Source of the DNA: an uncultured Clostridiaceae bacterium
GTDB lineage: Bacteria > Bacillota > Clostridia > Lachnospirales > Lachnospiraceae
DNA length: 5,280 nucleotides
Assembly (NCBI GenBank): GCA_947175375.1
Contig: CAMWMT010000227.1
Span: 1 to 5,280, forward strand
Direction of reading: 5' to 3'
Shown: piece after piece, positions 1 through 5,280 of the stretch
Position numbering within the stretch: the stretch's first letter is position 1
Layout of the letters: each line of letters opens with the position of its first letter
Position numbers and translations under genes: made by a program
The notes under the pieces: generated by a model
Databases searched by the model: none
Seen by the model: the letters and a program-made list of their open reading frames with translations, nothing else
What the model was told of the DNA's origin: nothing

Positions 1-939
1 CACATAGACTGCAAGCGCATCTTCAAAACTGGTAATGATCAGTCCTGTCACAGTCGCCGATACCATCAGGATCAAAAGCCACGGAATCCTCTTCTTCCAC
101 AGCTCCGGCACAGACATCTTGCTGTACGGACGGTCAGACGGCATGATCGCTGCCATCAGTTCCATATCCTCTGTGGTCTCCTGCTTCAATACATCCAGTA
201 CATCGTCCACGGTGATGATCCCCACCAGATGCTGTTCTGCGTCCACTACCGGCAGTACCATCAGGTCATACTTGTCAAACATCCGTGCAACTGCTTCCTG
301 GTCCTCCTTCACTTCCACCGATACGGCGTGCTCATCCATGATCGTCTCTACCGCAACATCTGCTTCAGACACGATCAGGCTGCGGATCGATACCGCACCG
401 ACCAGGCAGCTGCTCTTATCTGTAATATAACATTCATTGATCGTCTCTTTCTCAAGTCCGGTCCTGCGAATGGTCTTAATCGCGTCATCCACCGTCATAC
501 CCGGCCGCAGACGCACAAACTCCGGCGTCATGATGCTCCCTGCCGTATCCTCTGGATATTTCAGTAGTTCATTGATCATCCTGCGCATATCCGGATCTGC
601 CTGCTTCAGTATCCGCTTCACCACATTGGCAGGCATATCATCTACCAGGTCCGCTGCATCATCCGCACACAGCTCATTGACTACCACACGCAGCTCCCGG
701 TCAGAAAATGCTTCAATCAGTGTCTCCTGCTGCTCCGGGTCCATTTCGGAAAATGTCTCTGCAGCCAGGCTCTGAGGCAAAAGGCGGAACAAGAGTGACA
801 GAATCTGTTCAGGAACTGCACCAAATATCTCTGCAATGTCTGCCGGCTTCATGGTCAGCAAAATATCTTTGATGGAATTATACTTTTTGTTCTCTACCAG
901 CGTCATCAGCGTGCCGCTCAGTACATAATTTTCTTTCAT
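1..939 (-). CDS. mgtE: MgtE family magnesium channel/transporter, 3' part cut off by the window edge
   Basis: This gene encodes an inner-membrane Mg2+ channel whose cytoplasmic domains sense Mg2+ and close the pore. Reading down from ATG at 939 gives 313 open codons with no stop, ending at base 1. Visible parts are: an N-terminal helical MgtE_N domain (about residues 15-130); a first CBS domain opening with the family's GSIMTPEFVRL (134-144); a second CBS domain (about 200-252) with LPVVD (229-233) and GIITVDDVLDVL (240-251); a connecting segment with PSDRPYS (267-273); and the start of the first membrane helix (about 285-303), followed by SFEDAL (304-309). Family members are about 450 residues, so roughly 140 residues, including most of the pore, lie outside the window. 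The start is fixed by an AGGAGG site 8 bases upstream. An M-box riboswitch precedes it, which independently supports a role in Mg2+ transport. No frameshift or odd residue is seen in the visible part. Confidence 0.95.
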   Translation of the reverse strand, partial: MKENYVLSGTLMTLVENKKYNSIKDILLTMKPADIAEIFGAVPEQILSLLFRLLPQSLAAETFSEMDPEQQETLIEAFSDRELRVVVNELCADDAADLVDDMPANVVKRILKQADPDMRRMINELLKYPEDTAGSIMTPEFVRLRPGMTVDDAIKTIRRTGLEKETINECYITDKSSCLVGAVSIRSLIVSEADVAVETIMDEHAVSVEVKEDQEAVARMFDKYDLMVLPVVDAEQHLVGIITVDDVLDVLKQETTEDMELMAAIMPSDRPYSKMSVPELWKKRIPWLLILMVSATVTGLIITSFEDALAVYV

Positions 940-947
940 CTCCTGTT

Positions 948-955
948 CCTCCTTT
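948..955 (-). promoter_or_regulatory. Ribosome binding site of mgtE
   Basis: AAAGGAGG on the minus strand ends 8 bases before the ATG at 939. It is close to a perfect anti-Shine-Dalgarno match and selects this start. A nearby ATG at 964 is in another frame and has no comparable site. Confidence 0.85.
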
Positions 956-1036
956 CTCTTTCATCGAACATAATCCCTTATCCTCTGTATGCAAAAAAGG
1001 ATCATGTTGCAAAGAATCCAAACCGTACCTGCACAC

Positions 1037-1070
1037 AAAAAACCGTGCCAAAGTCTGAACTTCGACACGG
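1037..1070 (-). terminator. Intrinsic terminator of the M-box leader
   Basis: On the minus strand a 12-bp stem (arms 1070-1059 and 1054-1043, starting CCGTG and ending CACGG, with two G-U pairs) closes a UCAG tetraloop and is followed at once by six U (1042-1037). It lies between the riboswitch aptamer and mgtE, 97 bases before the start codon, so it acts as the expression platform rather than as an end-of-gene terminator. By the known behaviour of M-box RNAs, it should form when Mg2+ is bound and stop transcription before mgtE. Confidence 0.92.
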
Positions 1071-1107
1071 ACAAAATATCCTTTTCTGTGCAACCGTTCA
1101 AGCTTTA
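1049..1107 (-). promoter_or_regulatory. Antiterminator of the M-box switch (alternative pairing)
   Basis: The minus-strand segment at 1107-1096 (TAAAGCTTGAAC) can pair with 1060-1049 (GTTCAGACTTTG) over 12 positions: 11 pair, including two G-U, with one C-A mismatch. The second segment contains the loop and most of the 3' arm of the terminator stem, so the two structures exclude each other. The first segment belongs to the conserved GCUAAAGC core at the 3' side of the aptamer. Mg2+-stabilised aptamer folding should therefore block the antiterminator. The pairing is read directly from the sequence; the switching mechanism is inferred from studied M-box RNAs. Confidence 0.75.
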
Positions 1108-1238
1108 GCATCGCAGGGCGGTGAAATTGCATTAGATGATACCTTGGTTTCGATATCGCCTGTTCAAACCAACGCATGATGTCTCCATCATTTTGCGGCA
1201 GCACCCATATCCCTGTGGTAGCCTTACCTACCGGATCG
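1091..1238 (-). ncRNA. M-box (ykoK leader) magnesium-sensing riboswitch aptamer
   Basis: This RNA element folds compactly when it binds several Mg2+ ions and then lowers expression of Mg2+ transport genes. The minus strand matches the M-box layout known from the Bacillus subtilis ykoK leader. It has GGTAGGTAAGGCTACC (1232-1217), then GATATGGGTGCTGCCGCAAAA (about 1211-1191). A 6-bp hairpin capped by a GAGA GNRA loop follows (1191-1176), then GAACAGGC (1166-1159), and a P5-like hairpin (1157-1152 with 1143-1138). Last come TAATGC (1134-1129) and the signature ATGCTAAAGC (1111-1102). A closing P1 helix can form between 1238-1232 and 1096-1091 with one bulged U. It is followed by an antiterminator/terminator and then mgtE, the usual regulon member. 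The outer limits are approximate. An open frame crossing this region (1294 to 878) is not credible as a gene. Confidence 0.95.
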
Positions 1239-1261
1239 TATGTGTTTTTTTCTATAATTAA

Positions 1262-1290
1262 AGTATACTTCTCATAGAGATAAATGTCAA
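1262..1290 (-). promoter_or_regulatory. Vegetative promoter of the M-box/mgtE transcript
   Basis: The minus strand shows a perfect -35 TTGACA (1290-1285), a 17-base spacer and -10 TATACT (1267-1262). The predicted start is an A at about 1255, giving a leader of about 316 bases that contains the whole riboswitch. It fires well downstream of the nifJ terminator, so mgtE appears to be transcribed independently of nifJ. Confidence 0.88.
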
Positions 1291-1340
1291 TCACAATTCA
1301 TCCGCTTTCCGACCAGAATGTATACTCATGAACGAAACGA

Positions 1341-1510
1341 GAAACACGGTCCTGGTGGTATGATAAGCAGCGCTGTGTGGATTGGAGCGGACACGGAGTC
1401 GGTTTTGTCCGTCTCAAGCGGACGCCTAAGTCCGATTGAGGCGGACAAAGCCGATTCTGTGTCCGATACACTCCATACAAGCGCTTATCATACCACCAGG
1501 ACCGCGTTTC
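1341..1510. repeat. Long imperfect palindrome (about 170 bases) between nifJ and mgtE
   Basis: The two halves are reverse complements almost end to end. The left arm is 1341-1423, the right arm 1430-1510, and the central loop GCCTAA is at 1424-1429. Counting by eye on the plus strand there are 80 aligned positions: 70 Watson-Crick pairs, 5 G-U pairs and 5 mismatches, plus a 3-base bulge (1368-1370) and a single bulged base (1479). The outermost 27 bases match with one difference (1346 against 1505). It encodes no plausible protein. It sits after the nifJ terminator and about 50 bases upstream of the mgtE -35 box, so it belongs to neither known transcript. It may be a miniature inverted-repeat or REP-like element, a structured RNA, or a recombination site. 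I see no clear target-site duplication next to it. The structure is certain; the function is unknown. Confidence 0.9.
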
Positions 1511-1528
1511 CCGACAACCCCACGAATC

Positions 1529-1571
1529 AAAAACCCTCTGCGAAGACAGAGTTTTCTGTCCACGCAGAGGG
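1529..1571 (-). terminator. Intrinsic terminator of nifJ
   Basis: On the minus strand CCCTCTGCG (1571-1563) pairs with CGCAGAGGG (1542-1534). After one U-U mismatch an inner 7-bp stem (GGACAGA with TCTGTCT) closes an AAAC loop. Five U follow (1533-1529). The stem begins 31 bases past the nifJ stop codon. On the plus strand no T-run follows the stem, so it should act only in the nifJ direction. Confidence 0.93.
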
Positions 1572-1602
1572 TCTGTTATCATTTAACCCGCTTCAGCAAA
1601 GA

Positions 1603-4600
1603 TTACTCTGCACCATAAAGCGTTTTCAGCTTGTTCAGGTAAGTATATCTTGCCTTTGCTTCGCTTTCGTTCTTTTCGAACAGCTTCGCAGCTCTCTCCG
1701 GATTTGCACGTTTCAGAGCGTTGTAACGTACTTCTCCATCAAGGAATGCCTGATAATCTCCAGTCGGCTCCTTGGAATCCAGAGCGAATGCATCCTTGCC
1801 TTCTGCAGCAAGTGCCGGATTGTAACGGAAGCAGTGCCAGTAACCAGCCTCAACAGCCAGCTGCTCCTCGGTCTGAGCCTTGCTCATGCCCTTCTTGATA
1901 CCGTGGTTGATACACGGAGCGTAAGCGATAATCAGGGACGGTCCCGGATATGCCTCTGCCTCTGCGATCGCCTTCACGCACTGATTGAAGTCAGCACCCA
2001 TGGAGATCTGTGCCACATATACATAACCATAGCTCATAGCGATGGATGCTAGGTCTTTCTTCTTCACTTCCTTACCGCCTGCAGCGAACTGAGCGATCGC
2101 GCCAGTCGGGGTTGCCTTAGAAGACTGTCCACCAGTGTTGGAATAAACTTCGGTATCGAATACCATGATGTTGATATCCTTGCCGGAAGCAAGTACATGG
2201 TCTACACCACCAAATCCGATATCATATGCCCATCCGTCACCGCCGAAGATCCACTGGGACTTCTTAGCGAGGAAATCTTTGTCTTTCAGGACTGCCTTGC
2301 ATTCGTCGCAGCCGCATGTCTCACATGCTGCTACCAGCTTATCTGTAGCTGTTCCGTTGGTTGCTCCGCAAGCGTAAGTATCCAGCCACTCCTGTGCAGC
2401 TGCCTTCACATCATCGCCGCAGCATCCACAGGTAAGCAGTGCTTCCACTTTAGCCTTCAGGCCGCCGCGAATCGCATTCTGTGCCAGCAGCATACCATAG
2501 CCAAACTCAGCCGCATCCTCAAACAGGGAATTGGACCATGCAGGACCCTGACCCTTCTGGTTCACGGTGTATGGTGTGGACGGTGAGGAGTTACCCCAGA
2601 TGGAGGAACATCCGGTTGCATTTGCAATATACATTCTGTCACCAAACAGCTGGGTGATCAGTTTTGCGTAAGGTGTCTCGCCACAGCCTGCGCATGCGCC
2701 TGAGAACTCAAGCAGCGGAGTCTTGAACTGAGATCCCTTTACGGTTGTTTCTTTGAATTTTGCGATAACATCTGCTTTCTCCGGAAGAGTTACTGCATAA
2801 TCGAATGCTGCCTGGCAGCCTGCATTGGCTTCCATATTTGCCATCTCGATTGCTTTCGCACCCTTCTTGCCCGGGCAAACGTTGACACAGGAACCGCATC
2901 CGGTACAGTCATAAGCAGATACTACGATCGCAAACTTCTTATCTGCCATACCGGTCATAGCCAGTGTCTGCATTCCTTCCGGAGCTGCTGCAACTTCTTC
3001 CTCTGTCATAGCTACCGGACGAATAACCGCATGCGGGCAGACATAGGAACAACGGTTACACTGGATACAATTCTCCGGATTCCATACCGGGATGTTCACT
3101 GCGATGCCGCGCTTCTCATATGCGGAAGTACCGGACGGGGTCGTACCGTCTACATAATCCTTGAATGCGGATACCGGCAGGGAGTTGCCTTCCTGAGCAG
3201 AAACCTTAGCCTGAATGTTGTTGACGAAGTCAACTGCATCTTTTCTGCCACCCTCTGCGTGGGTCATAGCCAGACCTTCGTCTGCTGCATCTTTCCAGCT
3301 CTCCGGAACCTGGATCTCAACGACTTCTTTTGCACCTGCATCAATCGCTGCCCAGTTCTTCTGAACAACATCGTCACCCTTACGTCCGTAGGTTGCCTTT
3401 GCAGCAGCCTTCATAAGGTCGATTGCCTGCTCCTCCGGAATGATTCCGGTCAGTTTAAAGAATGCGGACTGAAGAATTGTATTGATACGGGTCGGTCCCA
3501 TGCCAGTCTGGATACCGATCTTCACACCGTCGATCACATAGAACTTGATATTGTGGTTCGCAATGAATGCCTTCACCTGTCCCGGAAGATGGCTCTCAAG
3601 CTCTTCCATGTTCCACGGGCAGTTCAGAAGGAAAGTACCGCCGTCCACTAGCTCCTGTACCATGTTGTATTTATTTACATAAGAAGGATTATGGCATGCA
3701 ACAAAGTCTGCTTTGTGGATCAGGTAGGTAGACTTGATCGGCTTCTTACCAAAGCGCAGATGGGACATAGTCACACCGCCAGACTTCTTGGAGTCATAAT
3801 CAAAGTATGCCTGTGCATACATATCTGTATTGTCACCGATGATCTTGATGGAGTTCTTGTTTGCACCTACGGTACCGTCTGCGCCCAGACCCCAGAACTT
3901 ACAGTTGGTAGTTCCTTCCGGAGTGGTAACCAGAGGAGCACCAGTCTCAAGAGACAGATTCGTCACATCATCCACAATACCGATGGTGAATTTCTGCTTC
4001 GTTGTGTTGTCATAAACTGCAACGATCTGTGCCGGAGTCGTATCTTTGGAACCAAGTCCATAACGTCCGGTGAAGATCGGGGTATCATTGAACTTCGTAC
4101 CCTTCAGAGCTGCAACTACATCCAGGTAAAGCGGCTCGCCAAGTGCGCCCGGCTCTTTGGTCCTGTCAAGAACTGTAATCTGTTTAACGGAATCCGGAAT
4201 CGCTTCGATCAGTGCCTCTGCGCTGAACGGACGATACAGACGTACTTTTACAACACCGACCTTACGTCCTGCTGCCAGCAGATAATCGATGGTCTCTTCG
4301 ATGGTATCACATGCAGAACCCATAGCAACGATCACGTGCTCTGCATCTTCTGCACCATAGTAGTTGAACAGTTTATAATTGGTTCCAATCTTCGCATTGA
4401 CCTTGTCCATGTACTCCTGAACGATCGCCGGCATCGCATCATAGTACGGGTTGCATGCCTCACGAGCCTGGAAGAAGATATCCGGGTTCTGAGCGGAACC
4501 TCTCTGGCATGGATGATTCGGGTTCAGCGCATCTTTTCTGTATGCGTCGATTGCATCCATGTCGACCATATCCTTCAGATCCTCATAATCCCACTGTTCG

Positions 4601-5148
4601 ATCTTCTGAATCTCATGAGAGGTACGGAATCCATCAAAGAAATTGATGAACGGAAGGCGTCCCTTGATGGCTGCACAGTGTGCCACCGGAGTCAGGTCCA
4701 TAACTTCCTGTACGCTGGATTCACAGAGCATCGCTGCGCCGGTCTGACGGCATGCATACACATCAGAGTGATCGCCGAAGATGGACAGTGCGTGGCTTGC
4801 CAGTGCACGTGCGGATACGTTGAAGACACCCGGAAGTCTCTCACCTGCTACTTTGTACAGGTTCGGGATCATCAGTAAGAGACCCTGAGAAGCAGTGAAG
4901 GTAGTCGTAAGAGCGCCCGCTGCCAGAGAACCGTGTACAGCACCTGCTGCACCTGCCTCAGACTGCATCTCTGTTACCTGCACGGTCTGTCCGAAGATGT
5001 TCGTCCTTCCCTGGGTTGCCCACTCATCTGTTGCTTCTGCCATGACAGATGATGGTGTGATCGGATAGATCGCCGCAACGTCTGAATATGCGTAAGACGC
5101 ATGAGCCGCTGCATGGTTTCCATCCATGGTTTTCATTTTTCTGGCCAT
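1603..5148 (-). CDS. nifJ: Pyruvate:ferredoxin (flavodoxin) oxidoreductase, single-chain homodimer type
   Basis: This cytoplasmic enzyme converts pyruvate and CoA to acetyl-CoA and CO2 and passes the electrons to ferredoxin or flavodoxin; in fermenters it feeds hydrogenase and acetate or butyrate formation. The 1181 residues hold the full domain set. The N-terminal domain has YPITPSS (28-34), Glu64 and Arg114, matching the TPP and pyruvate-binding residues Thr31, Glu64 and Arg114 of the Desulfovibrio africanus enzyme. A transketolase-C-like domain spans about 260-410, the gamma domain about 420-615, and an EKR motif is at 678-680. Two ferredoxin-type [4Fe-4S] motifs follow (Cys694/697/700/704 and Cys748/751/754/758). 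The TPP domain has GDG (970-972) and Asn1004, and the proximal cluster ligands are Cys819, 822, 847 and 1079. The roughly 50-residue C-terminal extension of the Desulfovibrio protein is absent, as is usual in clostridia. Residues 907-950 are unusually rich in cysteine. The start ATG has AGGAGG 9 bases upstream. The gene is monocistronic, with its own promoter and terminator. Confidence 0.98.
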   Translation of the reverse strand: MARKMKTMDGNHAAAHASYAYSDVAAIYPITPSSVMAEATDEWATQGRTNIFGQTVQVTEMQSEAGAAGAVHGSLAAGALTTTFTASQGLLLMIPNLYKVAGERLPGVFNVSARALASHALSIFGDHSDVYACRQTGAAMLCESSVQEVMDLTPVAHCAAIKGRLPFINFFDGFRTSHEIQKIEQWDYEDLKDMVDMDAIDAYRKDALNPNHPCQRGSAQNPDIFFQAREACNPYYDAMPAIVQEYMDKVNAKIGTNYKLFNYYGAEDAEHVIVAMGSACDTIEETIDYLLAAGRKVGVVKVRLYRPFSAEALIEAIPDSVKQITVLDRTKEPGALGEPLYLDVVAALKGTKFNDTPIFTGRYGLGSKDTTPAQIVAVYDNTTKQKFTIGIVDDVTNLSLETGAPLVTTPEGTTNCKFWGLGADGTVGANKNSIKIIGDNTDMYAQAYFDYDSKKSGGVTMSHLRFGKKPIKSTYLIHKADFVACHNPSYVNKYNMVQELVDGGTFLLNCPWNMEELESHLPGQVKAFIANHNIKFYVIDGVKIGIQTGMGPTRINTILQSAFFKLTGIIPEEQAIDLMKAAAKATYGRKGDDVVQKNWAAIDAGAKEVVEIQVPESWKDAADEGLAMTHAEGGRKDAVDFVNNIQAKVSAQEGNSLPVSAFKDYVDGTTPSGTSAYEKRGIAVNIPVWNPENCIQCNRCSYVCPHAVIRPVAMTEEEVAAAPEGMQTLAMTGMADKKFAIVVSAYDCTGCGSCVNVCPGKKGAKAIEMANMEANAGCQAAFDYAVTLPEKADVIAKFKETTVKGSQFKTPLLEFSGACAGCGETPYAKLITQLFGDRMYIANATGCSSIWGNSSPSTPYTVNQKGQGPAWSNSLFEDAAEFGYGMLLAQNAIRGGLKAKVEALLTCGCCGDDVKAAAQEWLDTYACGATNGTATDKLVAACETCGCDECKAVLKDKDFLAKKSQWIFGGDGWAYDIGFGGVDHVLASGKDINIMVFDTEVYSNTGGQSSKATPTGAIAQFAAGGKEVKKKDLASIAMSYGYVYVAQISMGADFNQCVKAIAEAEAYPGPSLIIAYAPCINHGIKKGMSKAQTEEQLAVEAGYWHCFRYNPALAAEGKDAFALDSKEPTGDYQAFLDGEVRYNALKRANPERAAKLFEKNESEAKARYTYLNKLKTLYGAE

Positions 5149-5157
5149 TTTGTTATT

Positions 5158-5163
5158 CCTCCT
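5158..5163 (-). promoter_or_regulatory. Ribosome binding site of nifJ
   Basis: AGGAGG on the minus strand lies 9 bases before the ATG at 5148. It supports that codon as the start rather than the in-frame ATG codons at residues 5 and 8. Confidence 0.85.
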
Positions 5164-5209
5164 CGCTTAATATCAATAAGACCTTTAAATGTTCTTATCA
5201 TTCAGATTC

Positions 5210-5238
5210 ATTCTATCACACATTAAGCAGATTGTCCA
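5210..5238 (-). promoter_or_regulatory. Promoter of nifJ with extended -10
   Basis: The minus strand has -35 TGGACA (5238-5233, one change from consensus), a 17-base spacer, and -10 TAGAAT (5215-5210, one change) preceded by TGA, giving the TGn extended -10 form. Transcription should start near 5202-5203, leaving an untranslated leader of about 55 bases. The sequence upstream to the window edge (5239-5280) is A/T-rich and could act as an UP element. I see no clear Rex, CRP or other operator in it. Confidence 0.8.
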
Positions 5239-5280
5239 TTTTGGATTTCAAAATTTATGGGAATTTTTACAGTTTTCATT

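Noticed and set aside
878..1294. Minus-strand open frame of 138 codons across the mgtE leader
   Set aside because: It runs through the promoter spacer, the M-box aptamer, the terminator and the mgtE ribosome binding site, then overlaps the mgtE start in another frame. It has no ribosome binding site of its own. The RNA structure explains the sequence.
1303..1515. Similar GCTTTCCGAC (1303-1312) and GCGTTTCCCGAC (1504-1515) as possible direct repeats flanking the palindrome
   Set aside because: The match is short and gapped, and the copies do not sit symmetrically at the palindrome edges, so it is not convincing as a target-site duplication.
1318..2052. Plus-strand open frame of 244 codons covering the palindrome and the 3' end of nifJ
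   Set aside because: It lies opposite nifJ and reads through both arms of the palindrome and the nifJ terminator. It resembles no protein family I know, so it is a shadow frame.
3691..4878. Plus-strand open frame of 395 codons
   Set aside because: It is entirely antisense to nifJ, whose domains and cofactor ligands are intact. Its product is rich in Cys, His and Arg as expected from a complementary frame, and no ribosome binding site is evident.
5174..5200. Small hairpin in the nifJ untranslated leader (TGATAAGA pairing with TCTTATTG)
   Set aside because: It is an A/U-rich 8-bp stem with two G-U pairs and an 11-base loop, with no U-tail and no match to a known regulatory RNA. It is probably chance or a minor mRNA-stability feature.

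Overview
The window looks like part of the chromosome of an anaerobic Bacillota, most likely class Clostridia and plausibly Lachnospiraceae. This is inferred from a single-chain clostridial-type pyruvate:ferredoxin oxidoreductase, an M-box leader in front of mgtE, strong AGGAGG ribosome binding sites, vegetative promoters with 17-bp spacers, and U-tailed intrinsic terminators. The family-level placement is an inference, not something the sequence proves.

Both protein genes are on the minus strand, so the window is best read from right to left. At the right end, an extended -10 promoter (5210-5238) and an AGGAGG site lead into nifJ (5148 down to 1603). nifJ encodes a complete 1181-residue pyruvate:ferredoxin oxidoreductase with all the expected TPP and [4Fe-4S] ligands. 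A strong terminator (1529-1571) lies 31 bases past its stop codon. Next comes a near-perfect 170-base palindrome (1341-1510) that neither gene explains. A consensus-like promoter (1262-1290) then starts a leader of about 316 bases. The leader holds a clear M-box (ykoK) magnesium riboswitch (aptamer about 1091-1238), an antiterminator/terminator switch (1049-1107 and 1037-1070), and finally mgtE (939 down to 1). mgtE runs off the left edge after 313 residues, just inside its first membrane helix.

The two genes are separate transcription units with no obvious shared pathway. nifJ serves central fermentation: it oxidises pyruvate to acetyl-CoA and reduces ferredoxin. mgtE is a gated Mg2+ channel, and its expression should fall when Mg2+ is plentiful because the M-box then favours the terminator.

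The points most worth a second look are the palindrome, which is isolated between a terminator and a promoter, and a cysteine-rich stretch in the TPP domain of the PFOR. I found no CRISPR array, tRNA, rRNA, transposase or defence gene here. The palindrome is the only candidate for something undescribed.
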